Made by a program: the position numbers and the translations under genes. The notes beneath the pieces were generated by a model. It did not search any database. It saw only the letters and a list, made by a program, of their open reading frames with translations, and was not told where the DNA came from. A stretch of 64,000 nucleotides of DNA from JACKHO01 sp041398745. Lineage in GTDB: Bacteria > Planctomycetota > Planctomycetia > Planctomycetales > Planctomycetaceae. The DNA lies in assembly GCA_041398745.1 (NCBI GenBank), contig JAWKUB010000009.1:299904-363903 (forward strand). Reading direction: 5' to 3'. Positions 7,825 to 17,716 of the stretch are shown here, one piece after another (the first letter of the stretch is position 1; each line of letters starts with the position of its first letter).

Positions 7825-9969
7825 ATGCGACTGGACTGGTATCTCCCTGTAATACAAAAGCCCAAAGAGCCTGAGCCGCCTCGGCGTCGCAGCTGGCTTG
7901 TCCGGCTGGCGAAACTCGTCTTTCCCATTCAGTTTTTCTCGAACTGGCAAACCAAGCAGCGGGGGCTCTTCCGCAAACTTCTAAGGCGACTTGGGATTTC
8001 CTGGCTGGCGTCTCCATTGCGCAGGGTGTCTCAAGCCATTTGCTTCGTGACGTTTCTGGTGCTGTTTTTCTACGTGTGCTGGCCGTATGACGCGAGGCCT
8101 TCTCAGCAGTGGACCGGCGTGACTCCGGTCGAAGTCGATCCTGAGACCGGCGTTGCCAAAGTAATCACCCCTACCGAGCTTCCGCTCACTCCCCGTCAGC
8201 GGTTGTTTGTCTCGGACTCCAGTTTGGCGGTAGACGATCCCGGAGCGATGCTCGGCTGGTTCATAGTCGACTCGACCTCACTCGATGAAATTACACTGCG
8301 TCCAGAACAGTCTCTCACGTTAGAGCAACGTGAACAGATTCTCCTCAGCTTGGGGCCCTGGACACTTTCGGAGAGCGATCCACGTCAATGGCCCTCGCAC
8401 TATGCAGATAATCTGGCCCGCAAGGAATACATCTCCGCTGAGTTCTTCCTGATCATCGATCCGCTAGTGAGCCTTTCTACGGCCATTGCGTCTCGTTCTT
8501 GGGTTTGGTCACTTGTCTCGGCTGCTACTATTCTCGTGGTCTGTGTTCTGATTCCGCGCGGGTTCTGTGGCTATATCTGCCCGTTGGGCACCCTGATAGA
8601 CCTCTTCGACTGGTCCATTGGCAAACGCGTTACTCGATTTCGCGTACCTGATGATGGATGGTGGGTACACATTAAGTACTACCTGCTCCTGGGAATTCTC
8701 GTCGCGGCAGCCTGTGGAGTGTTGTTGAGCGGAATGTTTGCTGCCATTCCGATCATTACCCGGGGATTCCTGTTCCTGCTGGCGCCACTCCAGAACGGCT
8801 ACGCGAACGGTTGGCATCAAGTGCCACCGCCGAATATTGGCCATGTGATTTCGCTCATTTTGTTTTTCTCCGTGCTGGGCCTCGGACTTTTGCGACCAAG
8901 ATTCTGGTGTAAGTACGTTTGCCCGAGCGGTGCCGTTTTTTCACTTGGGAATTTGTTCCGCGTCACGGAGCGGAAAGTTGAATCGAGTTGCATCCATTGC
9001 AACAAGTGTGTGGAGATTTGCCCCTTCGACGCCATCAAGCTTGATTTCACGACGCGGACTACAGACTGCACACTTTGCCAGAGTTGTGCTGGTGTCTGTC
9101 CCACGCACGCCATCAAATTCGTCGGGCGCTGGGAGGACGAACAACTCAAGGAATGTAACGATCCTCCCACCAAAGAAACGCCACTCGGCCGGAGGGGGTT
9201 TATTGCGACTGCCGTCGGAACTGTGGCGGGAACGGTCGGAGGAGCATCTGCGGCTGCCGCCACGTCCATGTTTGGAGCGAATCTTGCAGATCCCAACACA
9301 CATCGGCCCGTTCGACCACCCGGATCGGTGCCCGAACTGGAGTTCCTCCAAATGTGCATCCGCTGTGGCGAGTGCTTCAAAGCCTGCCCGAGCGACGTCC
9401 TGCAGCCGCTCGGTTTTCAACAGGGGCTTGAAGGGCTCTGGACACCACATGTCGTTGCCGACTGGTCCGGCTGTTCGTCCGGTTGTAATTCCTGTGGACA
9501 GGTCTGTCCCACTGGAGCGATTCGCGCGCTTCCCATCGAAGAGAAGAAAGCCGCTCGAATGGGACTTGCCATTGTGAATGAGTCGACGTGTCTCCCCTAC
9601 GCTGGGCGGGAAGCCTGTCAACTCTGTGTTGATGAATGCAACCAGGCCGGGTATCACGCCATCGAATTTCAGCAGGTTGGGACGGAGGTCGATGCGGAAG
9701 GTCGTCCGATCGAAGGAACCGGGTACCTGGCACCTGTCGTGCTCGCCGATCAATGCGTCGGCTGCGGCCTCTGCCAGACACGATGTCACGCCATTAACGT
9801 GAAGACGAAGGGCCTCTTGAACAAATCAGCGATTATCATTGAGGCTGGCGAAGGTAAGGAAGACCGATTGATGACCGGCTCATACATTTCATTGCGTGAA
9901 CAGGAGCGGATGAACGCAGAATCGGCGGCCCGATCAAACGCAAACTACCTGCCAGACTTTCTGCAATGA
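7825..9969 (+). CDS. NapH-NapG-like membrane polyferredoxin fusion
   Basis: 714 residues. The first half resembles NapH/PceC/NosR-type quinol-linked membrane proteins: a transmembrane helix near 69-86, a periplasmic segment, several helices between about 205 and 355, the CX3CP motifs GFCGYICP (247-253) and FWCKYVCP (361-367), then ferredoxin motifs CIHCNKCVEICP and CTLCQSCAGVCP. At 455 an internal LGRRGFIATAVG stretch followed by a hydrophobic Ala/Gly segment looks like a Tat signal. After it comes a NapG/MauM-like half with CIRCGECFKACP, CSSGCNSCGQVCP, a CX9CX2CX3C cluster and CVGCGLCQTRCH. It looks like napH and napG joined in one chain, with the second ferredoxin half delivered outside. 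It probably passes quinol electrons to the upstream FMN protein. No nitrate reductase is nearby. Confidence 0.85.
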   Translation: MRLDWYLPVIQKPKEPEPPRRRSWLVRLAKLVFPIQFFSNWQTKQRGLFRKLLRRLGISWLASPLRRVSQAICFVTFLVLFFYVCWPYDARPSQQWTGVTPVEVDPETGVAKVITPTELPLTPRQRLFVSDSSLAVDDPGAMLGWFIVDSTSLDEITLRPEQSLTLEQREQILLSLGPWTLSESDPRQWPSHYADNLARKEYISAEFFLIIDPLVSLSTAIASRSWVWSLVSAATILVVCVLIPRGFCGYICPLGTLIDLFDWSIGKRVTRFRVPDDGWWVHIKYYLLLGILVAAACGVLLSGMFAAIPIITRGFLFLLAPLQNGYANGWHQVPPPNIGHVISLILFFSVLGLGLLRPRFWCKYVCPSGAVFSLGNLFRVTERKVESSCIHCNKCVEICPFDAIKLDFTTRTTDCTLCQSCAGVCPTHAIKFVGRWEDEQLKECNDPPTKETPLGRRGFIATAVGTVAGTVGGASAAAATSMFGANLADPNTHRPVRPPGSVPELEFLQMCIRCGECFKACPSDVLQPLGFQQGLEGLWTPHVVADWSGCSSGCNSCGQVCPTGAIRALPIEEKKAARMGLAIVNESTCLPYAGREACQLCVDECNQAGYHAIEFQQVGTEVDAEGRPIEGTGYLAPVVLADQCVGCGLCQTRCHAINVKTKGLLNKSAIIIEAGEGKEDRLMTGSYISLREQERMNAESAARSNANYLPDFLQ

Positions 9970-10530
9970 GCGGTAGAATGACTCGCCGAACACGCTGCGC
10001 AACCCGAGCCGTTGGATTTGAGCATGTCTGCTCACGGTGACCTGATGCATTTCAGGTCGGAAATGCGTTCTAAACTGAATGGGTGACACAAGGTTTACCC
10101 ATTCTATGAGCTGGCCAGCGATGGAACGCAATTCCAAATCCTTGAAGCCGTTTGCACCAAGGCATGCTCGCTTAGAGTCCGGACTCGCTTCTTTTTTCTG
10201 AGCTGAGGATTGTCTGACAAGATGCAAGAAGAGGTCAGTTGATCACACCTGGGTCGGGATGAGCCGAATCGGCCAGTAGATTCTGCCCGAAGGTTGTTTT
10301 CATGCTTACCTTGCTGAAAGATGCACGGGCTGGCAAGAAGCCCGTGGCACACTGCATTTCCCTGTTGCACAGGTGCAGGAGACGGTTTCAACCCCTCACT
10401 GAATGTGGTTCATGGTGAGGGGAAACACAGACAGAAATGCCTGTGATACCTGGCAGCTAGCAGGCTGACGCAATACAGGCGAGCAGTTGCGAGGGCGTTC
10501 TTTGGTCCGCTATGCTCGCTGCCCCGTGCA
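9970..10530. other. Intergenic region with two small hairpin repeats
   Basis: No gene is supported. The hairpin at 10324-10346 pairs CACGGGCT with AGCCCGTG around 7 nt. The hairpin at 10392-10422 pairs CCCCTCAC with GTGAGGGG around 15 nt. Neither has a T-run; both resemble dispersed structural repeats. The promoter of the following operon presumably lies near 10440-10530. Confidence 0.45.
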
Positions 10531-12987
10531 ATGTCTCAACTTCCGCTATCGTGCGCTCACGGTGTTATGTTCCGTTGCCAATTGCTGCGAGTTTGCCTGT
10601 TCGTCTCTGGTTTGCTCGTGATTGCGCCAGAACACCTTGCTGCGCAAGAGTTACGTCTCGACAGGGCTCCGGCTCCAGATAGTCCTTTTGCACTCCCCGC
10701 CGACAAATGGGTGGAACTGCGATTCGAACTGTCGAATCCTACGGAGAATGATGAAGAGGTTCTGCTTACCACTTATTTCAGCGACGTGCCAAGCCAGCAA
10801 TTTGGTCGCCGGCTCTGGATTCCGGCGAAGTCAACGCGACTGGGATGGATTCTCGCCAAGTCTCCGGGGCTGAATAGCAATCAAACAACACCTCTCGATT
10901 TACAGACGCTGGTATTGCGGGAGGTCGATGGTGTGGAACAAGCGGCTGCGACTGACCAGGGGCGGCGGCAGTTCGAGCATTACAATCGGTTCTCGGCGTC
11001 GGCCCCAAATCGACTGTTGTTGTGTCGAGCAAACGACGACGCGTGCATTGATATGATGCACGCAATGAAGATTCGCGGAAGCGATCAGTTCCATATTCTG
11101 ACCAGCGGGGAATTCCCCCATTCGCTGCAGGCATACGACGGTTTCTCGTACGTTGTGCTTACTGACCGGCGACTTGTGCGAAGCCCCGAATCGGCAGCGG
11201 TGCTGCGAGAATGGGTGGATGCTGGTGGATCTTTGTGGATTCATCTGGAAAGAACTGGTCCAGGCGTTTTGGACTATTTGCTCACGAGTGGCGACAGTTT
11301 GAGCGTCGTAGAGCGACTGGATCAAACGCAGTTTTCGATTACCAGTATTGGTGCTAAAGGTGAGAGTGGACGCCATCAGGTGTCACTCGAAACTCCCATG
11401 GGAATTCTTCGGACAATACCTCAAGGTGGAGAGGTCCTGTCTGACGTCGATGGTTGGCCAGCAGTCATTGAGTTCAATCAAGGACGCGGGCGAATTCTGG
11501 TCACCACCGTGGCTCTCGAAGTGCTGTTCCACAAGCCGACAATTCGAGAGCGGAGTACGCAACTCAAGCCAAGGACGACTTCGTTTGGGGAGTCGGTCAA
11601 TTTGCACTTCTTCGACGTCGCGACTGAGGACGAGAAGAGCACTCCGAACTGGTCGGACTTGTCCCGGTCTTATGTTGGTGAGCGAATTCCTGGTAAGGGG
11701 TTGATTGCCGCCATTCTCTGTGGCTTCTGCGCACTGCTGATTGGAAGCGGAGTGTGGGCACTGCGTCATCACCAGTTTTTGAAAGTCTCGCTTTGGGCCA
11801 CCTCACTCGCCCTTGTTCTCGCAGTGGGAGTCTCCCTGCTGGGCATGCAGTATCGACGAGGAATTCCTCCGACACGGGGAGCGGCCCAGTTTGTTGAGGT
11901 CGATGAGGAAGGCAATGTTTCGATTGAGGGGGCTGAGACTGTTCTGGCCGATCGTTCACAGGCACAGGCCGTTGATATTCGCGAGTCCGGCAATTTGGAG
12001 TTCGCCGACGAGTTGATGGGAGCGGCAAAGCGAATTGTCTTGACGGACGAAGGAACGAAACGTTGGGAGAATGTCAGTTGGACAGTCGGCACACTGACTT
12101 CAGACTATCGATTTCATCAGGTGACGGCGCCATCGGCTGCGACGCTGGTACCAGGCGATGGTGGGTTCACTGGTCAAATCCTGGGGGCAGTTCCGGAGCA
12201 GGCCACGGAAGGATTGCTGGTCTTTCCTGGAGGTGGCAAGTGCTACGTTTCCATAAACCGCGCAGGTGAACTGCAGGGGCAGGATGGCGACGTGCTGCGT
12301 CCCGGCGAGTATTTCAAATCCAGCTTGCTTTCTGATCGCCAGCGCACTCAGAGCAGCATTTATGAAGCGTACCTGGCGAATGATGACGGCGTGCCGGACC
12401 ATCCGCGATTGTACTTCTGGGATGCCCCTGTGGCACTGAACACAGATGAGTTTCCGGTTGACCGCAACATTGGTGATGCCCTGTTCAGCTTTCCCGTTGC
12501 GTTTCGTTCTCCTCAACAGGGAACGCGCGTCCGTCTGATTTCGCCCTATGTTGAGTACCGAGCAGTTGGGCATCCTGTCTGGGGCCAGTCCACTGTCTTC
12601 AAGAATGGGAAGCGTGAATGGATTGAGTCACAGTCGGCGGAATCGTACTCGTATTTGCAGTGCTCCATCCCCAAAGAATTCGGGTCGCTGGACGTTCAGG
12701 AGTTGACGGTCGCCATTGATGCCCGAATTCCGAATCGAGAGGTGCGACTTTCGGCTGGAACGGACAGCAGCAACCTGAAGGAGCTCGCGGTCTGGGAAAG
12801 CCCCATTGGTCGCAAGACAGTCACGATTTCCGACAAGCAATTATTGAGCAACGATCCTGAACAAATTGTTTATTTACTCCTGCACGTCGGCCAGTTGAGT
12901 GGCATCGAAGACGATCAGGTGAAGGAAGGCAACGCCGCGTGGCGCGTCGAAGAAATCCAAATTGAAGGTTGGGCGGAAAGCCAGTAA
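10531..12987 (+). CDS. Large exported membrane-anchored protein, partner of an ABC exporter
   Basis: 818 residues (806 if translation starts at the in-frame ATG at 10567, which gives a more compact signal peptide, MFRCQLLRVCLFVSGLLVIA). After the signal, about 360 residues look extracytoplasmic. They include a segment like the class I amidotransferase-like domains of membrane assembly proteins (YVVLTDRRLVRSPESAAVLREWVDAGGSLWIHLE, then GRGRILVTTVALEVL). Two transmembrane helices follow near 393-412 and 420-438, then a second extracytoplasmic domain of about 370 residues. The ATPase and permease genes of an ABC-2 exporter start 31 nt later, so the three likely work together, much as GldG works with GldA/GldF in other bacteria; that comparison is inference. 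The true family is not recognised. Confidence 0.65.
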   Translation: MSQLPLSCAHGVMFRCQLLRVCLFVSGLLVIAPEHLAAQELRLDRAPAPDSPFALPADKWVELRFELSNPTENDEEVLLTTYFSDVPSQQFGRRLWIPAKSTRLGWILAKSPGLNSNQTTPLDLQTLVLREVDGVEQAAATDQGRRQFEHYNRFSASAPNRLLLCRANDDACIDMMHAMKIRGSDQFHILTSGEFPHSLQAYDGFSYVVLTDRRLVRSPESAAVLREWVDAGGSLWIHLERTGPGVLDYLLTSGDSLSVVERLDQTQFSITSIGAKGESGRHQVSLETPMGILRTIPQGGEVLSDVDGWPAVIEFNQGRGRILVTTVALEVLFHKPTIRERSTQLKPRTTSFGESVNLHFFDVATEDEKSTPNWSDLSRSYVGERIPGKGLIAAILCGFCALLIGSGVWALRHHQFLKVSLWATSLALVLAVGVSLLGMQYRRGIPPTRGAAQFVEVDEEGNVSIEGAETVLADRSQAQAVDIRESGNLEFADELMGAAKRIVLTDEGTKRWENVSWTVGTLTSDYRFHQVTAPSAATLVPGDGGFTGQILGAVPEQATEGLLVFPGGGKCYVSINRAGELQGQDGDVLRPGEYFKSSLLSDRQRTQSSIYEAYLANDDGVPDHPRLYFWDAPVALNTDEFPVDRNIGDALFSFPVAFRSPQQGTRVRLISPYVEYRAVGHPVWGQSTVFKNGKREWIESQSAESYSYLQCSIPKEFGSLDVQELTVAIDARIPNREVRLSAGTDSSNLKELAVWESPIGRKTVTISDKQLLSNDPEQIVYLLLHVGQLSGIEDDQVKEGNAAWRVEEIQIEGWAESQ

Positions 12988-13018
12988 CCGGCATGAAGGC
13001 CTCGTTGAGTAGCACGTT

Positions 13019-13987
13019 ATGAGCGAAGAACCGCTAGTTGTCATTGACCATGTCAGGAAGCAGTACGGGACGTTTGTCGCGTTGGAAGATCTTTCCCTCA
13101 CGGTAAATCGCGGACGAATACTTGGGTTCATTGGCCCGAACGGAGCAGGGAAGACAACGACCATCAAAATTCTTGTGGGGCATGCCCGGCCAACGTCTGG
13201 AACCGCCACGGTCAAGGGGGTGAACTGCACAACACAGTCCGATCAAATCAAGCGTCTCGTCGGCTATATGCCCGACGAGTTTGGTTCTTATGACAATATG
13301 CGTGTGAGTGAGTATTTGGATTTCTTCGGGGCGGCGTTTTCCATTCCGCGGAAGCAACGTCGCACGCGCATCGACGAGGTCATGGAAATTACGGGTGTGA
13401 CCCGGATGAAGGATTTGTTTGTCGAGAGTCTCAGCCACGGCATGAAGCAGCGAGTTGGCATTGCCCGTACGTTGCTGCACGATCCAGAACTCATCATCCT
13501 TGATGAACCTGCCAACGGACTCGATCCTCGCGCCCGGATTGAAATGCGACAGTTGTTGCTCGATTTGGCTGAGTTGGGAAAAACGCTTATTGTGACGAGT
13601 CACATTCTTCCCGAGCTGGCTCGTATTTGTGACGAAGTCGCCATTGTCAGTAAGGGGCGCCTCCGGGCTTATGGCACGGTCGAAAGCATTCTGCGCGAGG
13701 TCGGGCAGCGTCGGACGTGGGAATTGCTGCTTACGGAAAACAGTCGCATACCTGATTTGGGCAAGCTGCTTCAGAGAGCTCTCGAAGAGGACGCGAGTGT
13801 TGAACTGTCTTCGACGGAAATGACCATTCGGTTCCAAACAACGGCCGATGATGAACAGGTCCAGCAACTCTTAAAGCGAGTTGTTTCCGAAGAATTTCCC
13901 GTTGTGCAAATGCGGGAAGTCCAGCTCGACCTTGAAGACACCTTCATGTCGGTAACGCAGGATGACGCGTCGGGAGCCGCGACATGA
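13019..13987 (+). CDS. ABC transporter ATP-binding protein
   Basis: 322 residues. Walker A is GPNGAGKTT (39-47), the signature is LSHGMKQRVGIA (about 141-152), Walker B is LIILDEP, and the switch His is in VTSHILPEL. The C-terminal 100 residues are an extension typical of ABC-2 type (NatA/GldA/CcmA-like) exporters. The stop overlaps the start of the permease gene by 4 nt (ATGA), so the two are translationally coupled. It provides ATP hydrolysis in the cytoplasm for export or extraction of an unknown substrate. Confidence 0.93.
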   Translation: MSEEPLVVIDHVRKQYGTFVALEDLSLTVNRGRILGFIGPNGAGKTTTIKILVGHARPTSGTATVKGVNCTTQSDQIKRLVGYMPDEFGSYDNMRVSEYLDFFGAAFSIPRKQRRTRIDEVMEITGVTRMKDLFVESLSHGMKQRVGIARTLLHDPELIILDEPANGLDPRARIEMRQLLLDLAELGKTLIVTSHILPELARICDEVAIVSKGRLRAYGTVESILREVGQRRTWELLLTENSRIPDLGKLLQRALEEDASVELSSTEMTIRFQTTADDEQVQQLLKRVVSEEFPVVQMREVQLDLEDTFMSVTQDDASGAAT

Positions 13988-15711
13988 GCCAGGAAATCGC
14001 AAAAGAGGCGGGCGGCGGCGATTACTTTGAGAACGCGCTGTTTTCACGAATTCTGAATCCCATTGCCTATCGTGAGTTCGTTACCACGTTTCGAACTCCG
14101 CGTGCTTTCGTCCTGCTCGTTGGCCCGGCAGTCATCACGACTCTGCTGGTGCTGCTGCAGTGGCCAAGTGAAGGAATCTCAGAACCGGCAGGGCACCGCG
14201 CCCTCAAGGTGTTTGGATACTTCGGGTATGGCCTGGGGGTCGTCACATGCCTGTTGGCTCCCGTTGTTCCTGCCGTTTCGATTGTGAAGGAACGTATTAA
14301 GGGGACATTGCAGTTGTTGCTGCACTCCCCCATGTCTCCGTTTTCGATGTCTCTCGGGAAGTTGGTCGGCTCCGTACTGCCATTGCTTCTCTCTCTGACG
14401 ATGACATTGCCTGCCGCAGCTGCCTGCTATTCGATGGGCGGAATTACGCTGCCTCACCACATTTTGCCGCTGTACGTTCTGCTGGTTTTGCTGACCGTGC
14501 AGCTTTCGTCGCTGTCGCTTGCGATCAGCAGCTATGGAAAGAGTATTGATTCGACCGTTCGCCTTGCGTTCGGTGGAATGTTGATTGTTGTCGTTGGCGT
14601 CCTTGGTCCGTATCAAATCTTTCAAGGGGCTGACAACCCAACGCATGTCCTCATTACCGACTGGCTGCGACACGTTTCACCTATTCCAGCCCTGACCGAA
14701 ATCCTGGGACATGCTGACGTGGGAGGGCAGGGGATTGCAACGAATACCTCCAGTTTCCTGCGTTACTGCATTGCCAGCGGTATTTGCACGCTGGTGGGGT
14801 GCGTCGTAACGGCAAGCCGCATGCATATTCGTATATTTGACGAAGCACGCGACTCGGGGGTGATGACGGAAGACCGTAGTACCATCGAGCAAGTTTTTCG
14901 TCGACTGGTATTCCTGGTCGATCCTCAAAGGAGGTCGGGAAATATTGGTAACTGGACAAACCCGGTACTCATGAAAGAGTTCCGCTGCCGCCGATTTGGT
15001 CGAGCGAGTTGGATTCTGCGCCTCGTTGCCGTTTCGGCAGTAGCCTCAATGACGGTCACGTATCTCGCTGCGACCGGCGTGCAAAACTGGTCCGTTGAAA
15101 CCATTGGGGCTCTGCTGATTATTCTGCAAATGGCTCTCATCCTGTTGCTCGCGCCGGGAATGTCCGCCGGATTGATGGCAACTGAACTGGAATCACGCAG
15201 TTGGACAATGCTGCGGATGACACCTCAATCATCGTTCTCGATTGCGTTCGGTAAACTGCTCAGTGTGGCGTGGCCCATGTTTCTCGTGTTACTGGCGACA
15301 CTTCCGGGCTACATTGTCATGATTTATCTGCGACCAATTCTCAAACAGCAGGTGCTCATGGTGGTCGGAAGCCTGCTGCTGGCAACGCTGTTTTCAGTCC
15401 TCGTCAGCACGGCCATTGGCTCGTGTTTTCGAAAGAATACCTCGGCCACGGTTTGTTCGTATGCCGTGTTGACCTCGCTCACTGCCATTACGTTCCTGAT
15501 TTGGATGGGGCGTGGCGCACCGTTTGGATTCGCCCTTGTTGAATGGGCACTCATTGTAAACCCCGTTTCCTCGGCATTGGCGCTGATGGAAACGAAGGGC
15601 ATGGAGGGATACGAAATTATGCCTTGGAACTGGTACTTCCTGAGCACAACTTCATTCCTGGCGGCGGTCTGGTTCTGGATGCGGATTTACCGACTCAGGC
15701 AACCCGACTAG
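13984..15711 (+). CDS. ABC-2 type transporter permease
   Basis: 575 residues made of two similar halves, each with a short cytoplasmic lead containing NPIAYREFVTTFRTP (about 22-36) or NPVLMKEFRCRRFGR (about 326-340) and about six hydrophobic segments. This is the duplicated ABC-2 permease layout: two six-helix units in one chain, so a full transporter could form from one permease and two ATPases. It is coupled to the ATPase by the ATGA overlap. Substrate unknown. Confidence 0.88.
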   Translation: MSQEIAKEAGGGDYFENALFSRILNPIAYREFVTTFRTPRAFVLLVGPAVITTLLVLLQWPSEGISEPAGHRALKVFGYFGYGLGVVTCLLAPVVPAVSIVKERIKGTLQLLLHSPMSPFSMSLGKLVGSVLPLLLSLTMTLPAAAACYSMGGITLPHHILPLYVLLVLLTVQLSSLSLAISSYGKSIDSTVRLAFGGMLIVVVGVLGPYQIFQGADNPTHVLITDWLRHVSPIPALTEILGHADVGGQGIATNTSSFLRYCIASGICTLVGCVVTASRMHIRIFDEARDSGVMTEDRSTIEQVFRRLVFLVDPQRRSGNIGNWTNPVLMKEFRCRRFGRASWILRLVAVSAVASMTVTYLAATGVQNWSVETIGALLIILQMALILLLAPGMSAGLMATELESRSWTMLRMTPQSSFSIAFGKLLSVAWPMFLVLLATLPGYIVMIYLRPILKQQVLMVVGSLLLATLFSVLVSTAIGSCFRKNTSATVCSYAVLTSLTAITFLIWMGRGAPFGFALVEWALIVNPVSSALALMETKGMEGYEIMPWNWYFLSTTSFLAAVWFWMRIYRLRQPD

Positions 15712-15784
15712 CGCGAGTTCGACAGTTCGTCCTCACAATCAGTCGTTTTGCACTGAGGTTCGCCATGTTGTCGCGAGGTGTGAC

Positions 15785-17608
15785 ATGAATACCCTGTCAA
15801 GAAATTCACACAAAGTCATGACGCGAATTACTACGTTGTTTCTGATCCTGTTGAATGTCGTTGCAGCGGTCCTCCAGGCCGATGACGTCATTCCTGCAGG
15901 ACCGCGTCCGTACTTTGATTTTGACCGGCATCCTGAATATCAGCTCCGTGAGACTGTCGAAGTGGGAGAGGCCGGCCTCGTTGCACTATGGACGAAGGCA
16001 CTGGACAAAGGCGGGCGTGAACTCCTCTGTAACGTGGCAGAGTCAGCAGCGCTGGCTTATTCCATGGGCCATCCTCACGTAAATGATGAGTTGGCACACC
16101 GACTGCTTGCATCCTTCAAAGAAACCGATGACCGAATTGCGCGCATCTCACTTGCGAAAACGCTGGTGCTAATGGACTTCCAGGCAGCGGAAGCCGCATT
16201 TGCTGAAGCTGTGACTGAGCAGGACTACGCACTATGTCGGATTATTGAGCCCGCTCTTGCACGCTGGGCTAATGAGGCTGCTATTGAACGCAACCTGAAG
16301 CGAATTCAGACGGCGGGCACTCTTACACCATGGCGCATATTAGCCATTTCAGCCCTCGGAGAGTCGGGAGCACAAAAAGCAAGAGACGCCCTGCTGAGTA
16401 TGGTCCAAAGCAATCAAGAGCGAATGGACGTGCGGCTGGAATCGGCACGTGCTCTCAGCACTATTTTCAGAAGTGGACTCGAATCGGAAGCCAGGGAGCT
16501 GCTGAAGCGTCCATCCAGTGAAGACCGTTTTGCCGACCTGCTCGCCATTGAAATGGTGGATAAACATAATGAGGCGGACGTCATCCCCGTGCTGGAAGCC
16601 AGCATCGAATCGTCGAGCACCTCCGTTCAAAGCCTTGCTCTTGCCCATCTCGTACGCATCGACCCTGAGCGCGTTGCTGCGCTGGTCGTGAATGGAACTT
16701 TTTCCGTCGCCCATTCTCACCCGACCTTGAGGGCCTCGTTGATTACCGCGTGCCATCAAACTGGCGGTGTGGAGCAAGTGCGGCAGCTATTTGCGTTTCT
16801 GGATGATCCGCACCCGGGAAATCGACAGCTCGCCGCAGACGCCATTTTTGATCTCGCCCAGAATTCCGAATTGCGAGCCGTGGCAGTCGATGGCGTGCTG
16901 ACGGCATGCTCAAGCAATTCCTGGCGCGTGTTGGAACAGGCGTGCCACCTCGCTGCTGCTTTGGAACTTAAGAACACGGCCGACCGCATGTTGGAACTTG
17001 TCTCATTTGAGCGACCGGAGGTGAGACCCGCTGCCGCATTCGCGATCAAAGAATTTCAGTTGCCCGAGACGCTCGACCGTGTGGTAGTTCTCATCAAAGC
17101 ACGTTCCGGCGGTCGATATGATCTGGGCGATGATGACGCACGCAAGAATTATGCAGCGGAATGCCTGGCTGTCCGTCATTTGTGCGAGTTAGTCGGCCGC
17201 ATGAAGCACCCCGCCCAAGCTGAGTTAACGCCATTTGTGGGCAAGGCTGATGAAGACGGACTGGTACTGCACTCACCGCCGAACCGGGCAACAGCCATTG
17301 TCGTATTGGGCCAACTGGAAGCAACGGACGCCGCTCCTGCAATCCTTGCTCGACTCAACGACATTGGTGGAATGATCCCGGAATACAATATTGTTCGCGA
17401 GGCCAGCGGCTATTCATTGGGATACATGAAGGAACCGTCCGCGCTCCCCGACCTGCAAAAGTATGCCAGTCGCGAGGGAACCGTACGCGATACAGGCGGT
17501 GCCTGTGCCTGGGCCATTGAACAACTGGGGGGTGAAGCCCTTCAACTTCCCGGACCATTCGAGCAGTGGAACACTGCTGACTGGTTCCTCCGGCCGATCG
17601 AAGAATAG
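15785..17608 (+). CDS. Secreted HEAT-repeat protein
   Basis: 607 residues; an internal ATG at codon 12 gives a tidier signal peptide (MTRITTLFLILLNVVAAVLQA). The body is made of repeated helix pairs with HEAT-like spacing, for example ILAISALGESGAQKARDALL, RLESARALSTIFRSGLESEA, NRQLADAIFDLA-type units and NRATAIVVLGQLEATDAAPAI near the end. HEAT repeats form a curved scaffold for protein binding. The gene follows the ABC permease by 73 nt on the same strand and could belong to its operon; an exported scaffold used with the exporter is inference. Enzymatic motifs are absent. Confidence 0.75.
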   Translation: MNTLSRNSHKVMTRITTLFLILLNVVAAVLQADDVIPAGPRPYFDFDRHPEYQLRETVEVGEAGLVALWTKALDKGGRELLCNVAESAALAYSMGHPHVNDELAHRLLASFKETDDRIARISLAKTLVLMDFQAAEAAFAEAVTEQDYALCRIIEPALARWANEAAIERNLKRIQTAGTLTPWRILAISALGESGAQKARDALLSMVQSNQERMDVRLESARALSTIFRSGLESEARELLKRPSSEDRFADLLAIEMVDKHNEADVIPVLEASIESSSTSVQSLALAHLVRIDPERVAALVVNGTFSVAHSHPTLRASLITACHQTGGVEQVRQLFAFLDDPHPGNRQLAADAIFDLAQNSELRAVAVDGVLTACSSNSWRVLEQACHLAAALELKNTADRMLELVSFERPEVRPAAAFAIKEFQLPETLDRVVVLIKARSGGRYDLGDDDARKNYAAECLAVRHLCELVGRMKHPAQAELTPFVGKADEDGLVLHSPPNRATAIVVLGQLEATDAAPAILARLNDIGGMIPEYNIVREASGYSLGYMKEPSALPDLQKYASREGTVRDTGGACAWAIEQLGGEALQLPGPFEQWNTADWFLRPIEE

Positions 17609-17650
17609 CACTGCGGTGATGGGCACATGCAACCCGCGAATGACAAACAG

Positions 17651-17687
17651 AAATGGCGAGAATGCTGTTCGAGCCCCCTCGCCATTT
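17651..17687. terminator. Candidate bidirectional terminator between the HEAT gene and pgk
   Basis: A perfect 10-bp stem AAATGGCGAG/CTCGCCATTT (17651-17660 with 17678-17687) encloses a 17-nt loop between two convergent genes. The flanks are T-rich on the minus-strand side and only weakly so on the plus side. Confidence 0.55.
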
Positions 17688-17716
17688 ATCAGAATCTAGA
17701 TTCGAAATAGTTGAGA

